This document shows, in pieces, positions 11,901-22,562 of a stretch of 64,000 bases of DNA. Both the position numbers and the translations under genes were made by a program. The stretch is from Coptis chinensis. Its lineage: Eukaryota > Streptophyta > Magnoliopsida > Ranunculales > Ranunculaceae. Location of the stretch: positions 5,580,001 to 5,644,000 of the forward strand of contig CM027378.1 in assembly GCA_015680905.1 (NCBI GenBank), in the 5' to 3' direction. Under the pieces are notes generated by a model. It had not been told where the DNA came from. It searched no databases and was given only the letters and a program-made list of their open reading frames with translations. The stretch's first letter is position 1. Each line of letters starts with the position of its first letter.

Positions 11901-12419
11901 AGTGTTCGATCGACGACTTACTACCATGTGAAGCGACGGCAAGCTAGATCCTAGAGCTAAGAAGGTCATATTCTTAGTTTCGCAAATGGGGTAAAGGGAT
12001 ATAGATTGTGGTGTCTAGAAGACCACAAGTTCCCCGGGTCGCCAGAGATGTTACATTTGATGAGACTTCCGCGGTTATCTTCGCAGTTCGAAGTAGCCGG
12101 GCGTAATGGGCGAAGCCCATAGAAGTTCAAGCCATCGAGCTTGAGTTATTCGACGCGCCAGATGACCGGTTATATCATGATAAGGTACCAAATCATGGAA
12201 CCACACAAAGAATGTAAAGAAGAGCAAGAGCATCCGCGAACTTGTAGTGGCCGACCCCAGCCACGAGACAAGTTAAAGAAGTGCACAAGTATGGGCACGG
12301 AAGCCGGTGAAACACTATGGTCGTGGATTTAGTGGCATATGACCGAATATCGAAGATGATGAGCCGATAGCTTCAAGGAAGCCGTTAGAGGTGCTCATTC
12401 ATTACGAGATTGGTTGGTA

Positions 12420-13335
12420 ATTTATGCAAGCAGAGATGGAATCTCTTGATAAAAATCAAACATGGGACCTAGTTTTATTGCCAAAGCGGCAAAAGGACTA
12501 TCGACAAGAAATGGGTGTTCGGAAAGAAAGAGCTCCTTCCCGAACCGACAAAGATCGGGTACAAGGCAAAGAGTGGTAGCAAAGCGGTTTTTCACGTAAG
12601 GAAAGGAGTCGACTACAATGAGGTATTTTCCCCGGTGGTCAAACATAATCCATTCGTGTGTTATTGAAGTTTAGTTGCTCACTTCAACTGGAGTTAGAGC
12701 AACTTGATGTGAAAACCGCTTTCTTGCATGGGGACTTGGAAGAAGAGATATATATAAGACAACCCGGGCGGCTTGTCGCTGTCGGTGAAAGAAGATTATG
12801 TATGCAAATTGAATCGTCCACCGTATGGGTTAAAGCAATCGCCTGTGCAATGGTACAAGCGCTTTGACACATTCATGATGCAACATGAGTACACCCGAAG
12901 TAAGTATGACTGCTGTGTCTACTTTAGAAGGCTTCGTGGTAATGACTCCATCTATCTCCCCATGCTTATTGCTTCCAAAAGCATGGTGGAGATAGACAAG
13001 TTGAAATCTTAACTTAGCTCTGAGTTTGAGATGAAAGACTTAGGTGGAGCCAAGAAGATACTGGGCATGGAGATTGACAGAGATAGGAAGAAGCGACGGA
13101 TAGTTGTATCTCAGAATAAATACATTCAGAAAGTAATTTCACGATTTGGTATGGAGAATGCAAAGTCGGTTTCTACACCTTTAGCTGGGCATTTTAGGCT
13201 TTCAGCTAAGTTCTCTCCTAGTTCGGTGGAGGAACAAAAACATATGGCTAATGTTCCTTATGCAAGTGCGCGAGTGGGTAGTTTGATGTATACTATGGTG
13301 TACACTGCGCCCGGACATTTCACGTGCGATTAGTG
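12420..13335 (+). pseudogene. Copia reverse transcriptase remnant, catalytic motif deleted
   Basis: Seen: MQAEMESLDKNQTWDLV at the start, then LEQLDVKTAFLHGDLEEEIY (first catalytic Asp in DVKTAF), KLNRPPYGLKQSPVQWYKRF, and EFEMKDLGGAKKILGMEI. Between SIYL and MLIASKS (about 12946-12975), where the family has the Y-V-D-D motif, the residues are missing: the sequence reads SIYLPMLIASKS. Two of the three catalytic Asp residues are therefore deleted. There are also several frameshifts and a stop at about 13010. Confidence 0.88.
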
Positions 13336-13900
13336 TTGTTAAGCGGTATATGGCAAACTCGGAAGCAAAGATTGGGAGGCAATGAAATGGGTACTAAGGT
13401 ACTTGAAGCGGTACCTTGGATGTGTGGATTAGCTTATGGTGGAGGCACTTGTTATGTTAGTGGGTTTGTGGATTCCGATTATGCAGTGATCTAGATAGAC
13501 GACGATCGACTCATCGGTTATGTGTTTATGATGCATGATGCACCGGTTAGTTGGAGGTCTATGCTGTGCTCTGCTTGCTCTATCTCTACCGAAGCGTAGT
13601 ATATATGGCGGGCGAGGCAATGAAAGAGGCACTATGACTTCGAGGTCTTCTAGATGATACGGGTATGGAAAGCGTAACGGTGTTGCTTTGTATTGCGGAT
13701 AGTCAAAGTGCTATTCATTTGGCGAAGAACCAAGTTCATCATGCTCTTCGGACCAAGCATATTGATGTCCGTTATCACTTTATATGGGATGTCGTTGAGG
13801 ATGGTGATGTAGCACTTGAGAAAGTGGATACCCATAACAATCTCTGGCCGATATCGATTTAAAGTTGTCACCGGAGTTAAGTTCCAACACCGTTTGGACT
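13336..13900 (+). pseudogene. Copia RNase H remnant
   Basis: Seen in shifting frames: VSGFVDSDYA with the Asp expected for RNase H, APVSWRSMLCS, EAMKEAL, ADSQSAIHLAKNQVHHA, and KHIDVRYHFIWDVVEDGDVA, ending VDTHNN. This is the usual C-terminus of plant Copia Pol. Stops at about 13492 and in the EA-stop-YMAGEA segment. Confidence 0.85.
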
Positions 13901-14050
13901 TGCTCCAAATCCTACATGTTTGAAAAAGAGCCCGCGGGTGGGCATAGTCCTTGGCGCTGATCGCGAAGTCTTCCTTGGCTTTGGATGTGTTCCTACAGGA
14001 TGTGTTATTGCTGGACGTGTTCGGCTTGGTTTTATGTGTTAAAACCTCAC

Positions 14051-14062
14051 CGAGGTGGAGAA
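14051..14062 (+). promoter_or_regulatory. Polypurine tract before the 3' LTR
   Basis: CGAGGTGGAGAA directly precedes the TGTAGAG start of the 3' LTR, the usual plus-strand primer position. Confidence 0.75.
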
Positions 14063-14622
14063 TGTAGAGAAAAAGGGTGTTTTTTCTCTTTCATGTCAAG
14101 AACGCACCTGCGCCTCCGATGGGCGCGACCCTCTAGTGTTTTGGGCGCACTACGCTTCACGATGGGCGACCCACGCCCAACCAATTTCACCCAAATTCAT
14201 CGTTTTGAAGCTTTTTCGAAATAGTATAAAAATAGGTTTTTCGTAGAAACCTAACTTTTCCAAAACCAAGAAAGAAAGAGATTATAAGAGAGCAATTCTT
14301 TGTGAGTTGAGTATTCATTCTTTGTGAGTGAATTGAAGAGACTTGTAATCTGTTACTCGGGACATCTAGTAAAAGCTTGGAACTCGCGTAAATGTGGACG
14401 TGAAAGTAAAATTCGAACCACGATATATATCTCGTCTTGTGGTTTTGTTTTCTTTTACATTAATTGTTTTACTTTATATGTTTGTTATTTGATATCGAGA
14501 AGTGTTGGGATATTGCTTGGAGGGTGTTGAAGTCTTGTCTATCGAGAAGGATCGATCATTGTGTTGGATTGATCCGTTTTATCAATGGTAACGTTGTTTC
14601 CGCTGATCATATATTCACAACA
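14063..14622 (+). repeat. 3' LTR of the 9-14 kb Copia element
   Basis: 560 bp, collinear with the 5' LTR but with many small substitutions and indels. It ends TTCACAACA and is followed by unrelated flank AATTTCCAT. Confidence 0.9.
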
Positions 14623-14849
14623 AATTTCCATAAAGTACCAAACAAGAACAAAGGTGCTCTCGCTGACTTGAAGGTTTATTTAAAATAGAAATATTATTCA
14701 GGACTGATGAGAAACCTGAAATCTTTGTCTTTTAGATGTACAAACTAAACCAAACCTTAAAGATATTTTATAGTGGTGAACTGCTCTAACTCATGCTATC
14801 ATCAGATAGTAAAAGGCTTGCAGTGCGAGAAATGATTGCTTACCTCAGG
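14623..14849 (-). other. Probable 3' flank of the FDM-like gene
   Basis: Between the TAA stop at 14850 and the Copia LTR. AT-rich with no ORF; likely 3' UTR, cut by the retrotransposon. Confidence 0.35.
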
Positions 14850-15936
14850 TTATGATCTCCGGCGCTTGTGAGTTTTCAATTGCTTGAGGATGTATTCAAT
14901 AGCCTCCCTCAAGCTGGCTTTCCTTTCTTCCTTGAAGTTCCAAAGCTCAGAAACTGCATATCTCCCACTTGCGTTGTACTCATTCACCTCCAACAATGCC
15001 CTAGTTACAGCATCATAGACTTTCTCGCCCCATTCATGCTTCAGATTTATTAGTTTTTCATCATTTTCATTGATTTCCTGCACCTGTCAGTATTATATTC
15101 TCAATAAACAAATATCCAGGATTGTTACATAGAAGGACAGTGTCAGATCACCATTACTCTAAAAGCTCGAATTTGTAGAGAGGGCAGACTTTTATGTATA
15201 TCAAGAGGAGGTGCGGGGGCAGAATGTAGGTGGGACGCACCTAGAAATAAGGTAGAATAATCTCAACAAAATGTTTATTCTATCAGTTTTTATCAAATAG
15301 GAGAACATAAAAGCAAGGTGTAACAGAGATGGGCAAGAAAAGTGAAAAAGAAAATACTTGAGGAGAAAAAACATACATGAAGATTTCCATCAGCACTTCT
15401 AATTTTGAACGGATGCCACTCTGAGTTTTTTATCTGCTCCTGCCACAAGGAGCATAACTGAACAGAATTGACATCCAATTCTGCCTTTGGCAGCTTCTGC
15501 AAACAAACATCTCGAAATGGTTTCTCATCTAGCTCTCCCATTCGCTTAATCCCAATTGTTGCGCGGTTATGACTCATGAAGTGTTCAAAACCCTTCACAT
15601 TAAAAAGTTACTTTCGTTCATCTTTATTTCGCAAGAAATTAAATTTGAAACCCCACACCCACAACCCCACAAAAAAGTCCAAGACTGCTTTGCAAATACC
15701 AAATAAATTCTTACATCAATCAATGCTTTGTGTGCTTCCTGCAGCTCATCGTTTTTCTTACGCTCTACAACCATAAGATCCCGATACAGGTCTTCCCTAT
15801 AGTCCACTTCATTTGCTTTCTCTTTTAGTTCTTTCGTCAGATCCTCCAACTCTCGCTGCTTCTTGAAATTAGCATCACCTTCACTGTGTTTCAGTCCTAA
15901 ATAACTTTCTTCCATTGTGTTTAGCAGTCTCTTTAA
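14850..15936 (-). CDS. FDM/IDN2-like protein, C-terminal coiled coil and XH domain (3' exons only)
   Basis: Seen: three minus-strand exons at 15715-15936, 15377-15592 and 14850-15083, all phase 0 with GT-AG borders. Joined, they give an uninterrupted 223-residue C-terminus ending THKRRRS. The first exon encodes a charged coiled coil (RELEDLTKELKEKANEVDYR). The second and third encode the XH domain: GIKRMGELDEKPF, LWQEQIKNSEWHPF, ELWNFKEERKASL, EYILKQLKTHKRR. Known: FDM proteins and IDN2 act in RNA-directed DNA methylation, dimerise through coiled coils and use XS (RNA-binding) and XH domains. The XS and zinc-finger exons should lie upstream on the minus strand, but they are not in the window: beyond 15936 are an intron-like AT-rich stretch and a MULE. 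No lesion is visible in what remains, so this is either a gene with a TE-swollen intron whose 5' end lies beyond the window, or a cleanly truncated copy. Confidence 0.85.
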
Positions 15937-16006
15937 CTGCACTCAAGTTGCAATGTAGGTGGCAAGCTCAGTTAGCTAGCAATTGCATATAATATAACAG
16001 AAACAA

Positions 16007-16038
<32 letters not shown>

Positions 16039-16483
16039 TAACAGTGACAATTAGTTTCACGATAATAATAATAGTAAATTTATATTAATGTTAATGGAGA
16101 AGAAAGATTGGAGAGAAAAGAGACAAAAAGATGATACTGCCTCGGTTAGTTTCCTCCTCATATCACTCTAATGTATATAAGGAAATAGCAGGGTGTACAT
16201 AATAGAAACTTCCTAAGAAATTCGGGAGATGCCCCTAAGAACTCTAACAATAACAATGACAATGATAATAATAATAATAATAATAATGCAGAACCAATGA
16301 TGATATAAAAAAAAATGATGGTTATTAAAATTTCAACCATTGAAATATTGTTTGCATCAGAAAATATATATAATGAAACAGCAAAAACAGTAAGTTTTTT
16401 TTCTATAAAATAAAATATTACCAATGAAAATGAAAATTGAGAGGAAATAGTCAAAGCCCTGAAGTTCAAAGTTGGACAATATA
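15937..16483. other. Probable intron remnant with (AAT)n microsatellites
   Basis: Upstream of the first visible FDM exon (acceptor TGCAG). It contains AAT/ATA trinucleotide runs near 16008-16040 and 16263-16290 and no coding pattern. The MULE begins at its far end. Confidence 0.5.
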
Positions 16484-16588
16484 GACAATTTTTTCACTTA
16501 ATTGGCATAGTATACAACGTACTATACATGTTTTTGCACTTTGGATACTATACAATTTTCTAGGCACTAAACTACATTGTACTATAAA
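16484..16588 (+). repeat. Left terminal inverted repeat of the 6.4-kb MULE
   Basis: Inverse partner of 22812-22921; long near-perfect identity over about 90 bases, diverging only at the outermost 15 bases. Confidence 0.85.
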
Positions 16589-16932
16589 AAAAAATTCAGG
16601 TTGCGACCTGGGCAAATATTCTGGCCAAAATCTGTTGACGTGGCCAAATTTGGAGGTTTTATAATCTTACGTGGAGACATGTCATTTTATTTATTATAAA
16701 AAACGTGTGTTGACATTTGCCACAAAAGTTTGAATAGCCAACAAGTTGAATGTCATTTCCCGCATTTTCCCTCTCCAATTTTTCCCTTTCTTTTGATTAG
16801 CGCCCAAAAATTGGAGATTTCATCAGAAACCCTAATTGACCAAAATTTGTTGTCTTTAAGATTAAATTGCCTAATTCACACAAACCCTAACCTATATAAA
16901 ACACTAATCCACAGGAATCTAGTCCAGATTAA

Positions 16933-19900
16933 AGTAAGTTAATGCTTTTTTATTCTTAAGTTAATATTTTTTATATTGTTTTTTGTCATATTGTTGTCGG
17001 CTATTATACATGAATATTATACTATGATTGTTGTTATATTATTGATATATTGTTGCTAAATTACTGCAGTGGAAACAGTTGTAATTAATCTCCATCATGG
17101 GGGTTCATTTGTTACTAGTCCAGACCTTCATTACCTTGGTGGTAGGATAGAGTGCTTGGACAATATTGATCCAGATAGGTTTGGATATTTTGATTTAAAA
17201 TCAATGGTGGAGGAGTTGGGGTATTATAATGTGAGTAAAATGCACTATGGTCAAGCCAGCAGTAAGGGTTATATGTTAATTTTTGATGATACTAGTATTA
17301 TGAAAATGCTGCAAGAAGCTAGGGTTGGGAATAGAATTGAGGTATACATTGAACATGATGTTGAGGTGGATTCAAGTGAACAAAATGTTGTGCATGATAT
17401 TGAAGTAGTTGAGTTAGGAGAATGGAGAAGACATTGAGATACAAACTCAGTTACAGAGTGATAAGGTTTGTATTTCAGATGATAATGAGTCAGATGAGGA
17501 AGATTTTAGGTTTGAGGATTTGCCTGAATTGTCTGATAATGATGAGGAGCTTATTGAAGTTAGGAAAATGATAGAAGAAAGGAAAAAATGAAAAAGACTT
17601 GAAAGAATGAAATCAATTTGGGATGATGGTGATCATGAACCTGAAGTGAATGGTACTGGAGCTGAGCAAGCAATGAATGCTGAAGGTGATGATGATGTTG
17701 AAGCAATGAACGCTAGTATTGGTGCTGGATGGATGGGCTTTATGTTGATGAAGGCAACAATGTGTTTATTAGTGATGATGAAGTTGACCATGGGGATGTT
17801 GATAGTGACTATATAGATTCAAGTGATTATGAAAGTCCAGATACTGATGTGGATGATGGTATTAGAAAAACCAAGAAGTTTAGGTACCCTAGTTTTGATC
17901 CCAAGACTGATGTATTTCATGTGCAACCAAGACTAGGGATGGTGTTTGCATCCCCTAATCAGCTCAAGGATTGTTTGAAGGATTTTGCAGTTGCTCATGG
18001 GTACCAACTTTGGTTGAAGTTAAACAACCAGAAAAGAATCCTTGCATTATGTGATGAGGATTGCCCATTTAGACTATATGCTAGTTGGATGACAAGCAAG
18101 AGAAGCTTCCAGATAAAGTCTTATATAGAAGAACATAAGTGTTCAAGGATATTTGATGTCCAGATTACTAACTGTAAATGGATTGCTAGGATATATGGAG
18201 AGAAGATACTGAAGTATCCTAAAATGAAATTGAAGGATTTGAAAGAGCATATTATGCACAAGTTTAAGCTTGATGTGACATTGTGTCAGTGTAGCAGAGC
18301 TAAGCGCAAAGTTCTAGATGCAAGTGGAAATAGGTTGGCTGGTGTATATGCAAAGTTGTGGGACTACCAATTTGAACTAAGAAGGAGTAATCCCCGGAGT
18401 ACTATTGAGATAGAATTATTTCATCCTACACCTAATGAACCCTGCAGGTGTCGCCGCATGTATATAGGGTTGCTGCACTTATAAATGCATGGAAGAGTGG
18501 TTGCAGACCAATTATTGGAGTTGATGGATGTTTCTTGAAGCGGGTATGCGCAAGGGGAGCCACCGCGACCATTGGTAGAGATGCAAACAATCAAATGTTC
18601 CCAATAGCATGGGCAGTTGTAGAAGTGGAAAACTCAGATAGTTGGATGTGGTTTTTGGATTTGCTGATGCAAGACTTGGGTTATAATGAGGGTCAGGGTC
18701 TTGGGTTGACTATTATTAGTGACCAGCAAAAGGGTCTTGTACAAGTGATAAAAGACTATTTGCCTTTTGCTGAGCACAGAAATTGTGCCAGACATGTATA
18801 TGCCAATTTCAAGAAGACATTTCCTGGTTTACAGTATAAGTTTATGTTTTGGAAGGCTAGCAAATGTGGGACTCCTCAAGAGTTTGAACAAAACATGGAT
18901 GAAATGAAAAAGTATTCGAGGATGCATATCACCACCGCATGGTGAAGCAAAACCCAAGACAATTGGTCAAGAGCTTTTTTTAGCATGTTTCCTTGTTCGG
19001 ATTCTGTTGACAACAACATATGCAAGACATTTAACTCAACAATAGTGGAAGCAAGGGAAAAGAACATCATAGAAATGCTTGAGGATATCAGATTGCAAGT
19101 AATGGCTAGAATGCAAAAGAAGATTGCAAAGAATGGCTAATCGGAAGACGCTTTTGTCTATTATAATGCAAAAGTTAGAAAAAAATAAAGAAGATCATAG
19201 GTTTTGGGCTGCACATTACAATGGAAGCAACTCATTTGAGGCCAGGAAGAACAAATATGAGGCCTTTACTGTGGATGCAACTGCTATGAGATGCAGCTGT
19301 AGAATGTGGGAAATGAATGGCATCCCATGTCCACATGCCATTTCAGTTATGTATTATCTCAACATTGATCCATTGCAGCATGTATCTAGTTGGTATAGTG
19401 TGGCAGAGTACAAGAAGATATATAGTCATGTGTTACAGCCTTTGAATGGTCAAAACATGTGGCATAGGACAAAAATGCCTGCTATTTTGCCTCCCATAGC
19501 AAGGAGGATGCCTGGCAGACCCAAGAAGAATAGAAGGAAGGAAGGAGTAGCAGTGGGAACTGGAAGAGTGACACAAGTGGGAACTGGAAGAGTGACAGAA
19601 GACAAGGCTTCTCACCAACTATGCAGGAAGGGTAGGAAAATGCATTGTTCTAGATGCAATAGTGAGGAACGCAACATAAGGTCATGCAAGTCTACAGACC
19701 CACCACTTAGAAAGAAACAAGTGAGTATGCATTTGTCTTTTACTTTTATAAGTTATTTTTACAAGTGGTTTTGATTGTATTTAAATATGTTAATATAATA
19801 TTAGGTGAGGAAGAAGAAAGGAGAAGTGAATAATGTCCCAGCTGAGGATGCAACTAATGAAGGGCCAACTAATGTAATAGCTGAGAATGCCAGTAGTGAA

Positions 19901-20769
19901 GGTAGGTGTACAAAAGGCAGAGGTACAAGGGGTAGAGGTCAAAGAGGGAGAGGAAGAAGGGAACCAATCCCTATAGGCTTTGGAGTATACACTAGTCCTG
20001 AAGGAGAAACTTACATTAATGTGAGTCTTCTAATATATTTAATGTATTTTTCATTTATTATATTTTGTGCATTATCTTATTCATAGTGTATTATATGTAG
20101 ACTGCTTCAAGATTGACACCCTTGAATTCAAATGAACCATCTCCAAGTAATGAAGGGCCAAGTACTTTAACAGATGAGAGTGCAACTAATCAGCAACCAA
20201 GTACAAGGGGTAGAGGTACAAGGGGTAAAGGTACAAGGGCTAGGGGTGAAAGAGGAAAAGGAAGAGGAAGCAATGAGCCAATTATTGTTCCACTTGGTGT
20301 AAACACTAATACTATTGAAAGAGAAGCTGACATCAATGTGAGTGTTTTAGTTTAGTTTTTTCAATAAATTAGTTTGAGTGCATTGGCTTATTCATTGTGC
20401 ATGACTGTGTAGACTGCTTCAAGATTAGCTGTTCCACTTGCACCAAGAGTAACTGTGTCAATGGGTGATGGAGTACACATATTACCTCCAACTGGAAGAA
20501 AATATTTTCATGTAAGTTATTACTTTAAGTTTTTTATTCATTTAAGTGTGTCCGCAATTTAAAATTTAGTTTAGTTTATGTCTTTATTCTTTAGTTTAGT
20601 TTGGTAAGTTTTTATTAATTATGCTTTATTTCTTATATAGCCACCACAAGAAAGGAGAGTTGTACAAAGGAAGACTTCAAGTGCAAGTGATCAAGTTGGA
20701 AGTAGTCAAGGGTCAAATAATACACCACTTGGAACTCAGGAATCAAGTACTGCAAAGAGTACAGCATAA
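16933..20769 (+). pseudogene. mudrA-like MULE transposase with C-terminal RG-rich tail
   Basis: Seen: a PB1-like N-terminal part (17070-17437), an acidic linker, the MuDR N-terminal DNA-binding region (17870-18180, ending in EEHKCSRIF), then the MULE transposase core. The core has GVDGCFLK (first Asp), TIISDQQKGL (second Asp) and AEHRNCARHVYANFKK. A SWIM finger, CSCRMWEMNGIPCPHA, and a decayed CCHC knuckle, HCSRCNSEERNIRSC (His lost), follow. Four further phase-0 exons (19805-20020, 20101-20337, 20413-20511, 20641-20769) encode a Ser/Thr/RG-rich tail ending at TAA. The likely start codon is split: A at 16933 before GTAAGT, and TG at 17070 after CTGCAG. Lesions: frameshifts near 17420, 17730, 18450 and 19130, a TGA at about 17589, and another near 18943. 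Known role: cut-and-paste transposition. Confidence 0.88.
19805..20511 (+). repeat. Tandemly duplicated exons in the transposase tail
   Basis: Exons 20101-20337 and 20413-20511 both open with the codons for TASRL after an identical TGTAG acceptor. Exons 19805-20020 and 20101-20337 share the layout NEGPx, then GRGTRGRGxRGRGR, then EP and a GVxT word, then IN before GTGAGT. This is best explained by intron-exon unit duplication inside the element. Confidence 0.65.
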
Positions 20770-21133
20770 GGCATTCCATGAATTATTTGGTAAAATTGAT
20801 CTAGCTCATTTTGGTGTTTTAAAAGTGTATTAATGGTTTCAAACTTGTTGCTTTAATGAACAAGTGTCACGTTTTGTATGTTTCTCTCAAACATGGTCAT
20901 GCAAAGAACAAGTGTCATATTTTGAATGTAAGAAAACAGTTTTTTTTTTTGGTCAATGAGAATGCTTTAATGAACATATTGAAAACTGATTTGACTAATG
21001 TCTTGTAAATAGTGTTATAGTTTTAATTTTGGACTTTATAGTTGGTGATAATTAATGGTGTTTGGTATGCAATCTATAAAACCATCCTAGAGGGGTAGAG
21101 GTTGTATGCAATAGGTTTAGATTCGAAAAAACA

Positions 21134-21541
21134 ATGCCCAAGGGTCAGATGATCCATGTTGAGGGTAAGGGAGAACCCAAAACTTTTGAAAGAGCATTGG
21201 TTGCAGTTTGGGACCTCATCAAAACAAAGGAGGGGAAGAGAGTGTTCATGGAGGTTGTTTATGAGAATGATGCCATTAATTTGAAGCCTTGTGATGACTA
21301 TGGAAGGGTGTGCATCATTGAGCTGTTGGAAGAGGGAGAGTCAAGTCGACCTAGAGAACCAAGTCCAGAAGTTCCACCTGGATTCGAACATAAGCTCAGG
21401 AAATCTCCAAGGTTACCAGCAGCAGCAGTGAGGGAATCAGCACCAACTAACACCATCCAAGCAGCAAGTTCAAGAGGTTATCCTGGGTCTTGCTGCTGCT
21501 GCAGCTTATCCTGGGTTTTGTATGAAGTCCAAGAAGTCTAA
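21134..21541 (+). CDS. Unrecognised 135-residue protein carried by the MULE
   Basis: Open frame starting MPKGQMIHVEGKGEPKTF after an A-rich leader. The N-terminal 70 residues look like a compact folded domain (ERALVAVWDLIKTKEGKRVF, then EVVYENDAIN). A Pro/Ser-rich stretch with PPGFEHKLRKSPRLP follows, then an Ala/Ser- and Cys-rich tail. It lies 360 bp after the transposase stop and tail-to-tail with the GRF gene. I do not recognise the family. It may be an element accessory gene or a captured host fragment. The Cys-run at the end may be out of frame relative to the ancestral protein. Confidence 0.45.
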   Translation: MPKGQMIHVEGKGEPKTFERALVAVWDLIKTKEGKRVFMEVVYENDAINLKPCDDYGRVCIIELLEEGESSRPREPSPEVPPGFEHKLRKSPRLPAAAVRESAPTNTIQAASSRGYPGSCCCCSLSWVLYEVQEV

Positions 21542-21779
21542 GAAGTCTAAGTCTAAGAAGTGAACTGATGTTTGATGTGTTGAAGTGTTGAAGTGAACTG
21601 ATGTTAGGTTTATCTAGGCAGTGTCTTGTGTCTTGTTCTTGTTTCTATGTTTTGATGTGTTTTTAGCTTGGTTGTCTTGTTCTATGCTAAATTATCAAGT
21701 CATGATGTAGTGTAGTAATGTTTAATGTTTGCTTTTGCTATGTTAAATTATCAAATGCATTTTTCATTACATACATACA

Positions 21780-22135
21780 GTGACAGAAACACAGAAACCA
21801 GAGAACTCTACAATTTCATTCCATTTTCATTTTTATTCAACTCATTACATTACAAAAACCATGTTACAGAACATTACAGAAACACAGAAACCAGATAACT
21901 CTACAACTTTATTCCATTTTCATTTTCATTCAACTCATTACATTACAAAAACCATGTTACGTAACATTACGTAAAACACGTAAAACGAGAGATTCAACTC
22001 ATTACATTACAAAAACCATGTTACATAACATTACAGAAACACAAAACCGAGAGAACTCTATAATTTCATTCCATTTTCATTCAACTCATTACATTACAAA
22101 AACCATGTTACAGAACATTACAGAAACACAATGCA
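21780..22135. repeat. Tandem repeat block, unit about 93 bp
   Basis: Two well-matched units (CAGAAACACAGAAACC at 21784 and again at 21877) plus two more diverged units to 22135. Each contains TTCATTCCATTTTCAT and ACTCATTACATTACAAAAAC. It lies between the two convergent MULE genes. Confidence 0.8.
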
Positions 22136-22144
22136 CTTCACTTA

Positions 22145-22555
22145 TTAACCAAACAAATATTTGTAAAACAAGAATACAATGACCAAAATCAAACAAGTTT
22201 TCTTCATCTTATAATTCTGGCATTCCAAAGCTGTCACCTTTTTCTTCAACTCTGTTCTCTTCTTCTTCTCAGAGTGAACAATTACATTCAATTTTCCTTG
22301 CAACTCCACCTTTTTCATGTTAGCTTCCTCCAAACTTTCTTTCAATTCGTCAATCGCTTTGTACAAATCAATGAACCTTTGCTTTGTTGATTTTGGAACT
22401 TTGTCCTCCCAATTAAAGTAGCCACAATCGTGAGTTTTGTAATTTGTACAACCAAAAAATCTTCTTCCCAAATTTCCAACAGTCTTTGACATTACCAAAG
22501 GAGATGGCTCTCCACAAAAGCATGAATGATTCGAATTGATAGAGGTGGACGACAT
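22145..22555 (-). CDS. GRF zinc-finger, coiled-coil, membrane-tail protein carried by the MULE
   Basis: Seen: 136 residues, intact. Residues 12-49 form a GRF zinc finger: C12, C14, the NLGRRFFGC word (C36), C44 and the GYFNW end. Residues 55-115 are a charged Leu/Lys/Glu coiled coil. Residues 118-136 are hydrophobic (KTCLILVIVFLFYKYLFG), a likely C-terminal membrane anchor. The start ATG follows a repeat-rich leader. Known: GRF fingers bind single-stranded nucleic acids in topoisomerase and nuclease proteins. Short GRF plus coiled-coil plus tail proteins are common hypotheticals in plant genomes. Inferred: its place inside the inverted repeats, opposite to the transposase, suggests an element-borne accessory gene, in the position mudrB holds in MuDR. 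It is less decayed than the transposase. Confidence 0.78.
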   Translation of the reverse strand: MSSTSINSNHSCFCGEPSPLVMSKTVGNLGRRFFGCTNYKTHDCGYFNWEDKVPKSTKQRFIDLYKAIDELKESLEEANMKKVELQGKLNVIVHSEKKKRTELKKKVTALECQNYKMKKTCLILVIVFLFYKYLFG

Positions 22556-22562
22556 TTTGAAC

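Larger units (their letters stand above)
9232..14622 (+). mobile_element. Copia LTR retrotransposon, both LTRs, degenerate
   Basis: Seen: LTRs at 9232-9789 and 14063-14622, both TGTAGAGAAAAAGG...TTCACAACA. A primer-binding site follows the first and a purine-rich tract precedes the second. In order between them are Gag, protease, integrase, reverse transcriptase and RNase H remnants, the Copia order. The bases flanking the two LTRs (GCTTC and AATTT) do not form a 5-bp target duplication. All coding parts carry multiple frameshifts and stops, and the two LTRs differ by many small changes, so the insertion is old. Confidence 0.92.

Noticed and set aside
21780..21974. 64-codon ORF with repeated HFHF words
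   Set aside because: It is an open frame through the 93-bp tandem repeat, and the third repeat unit breaks it.
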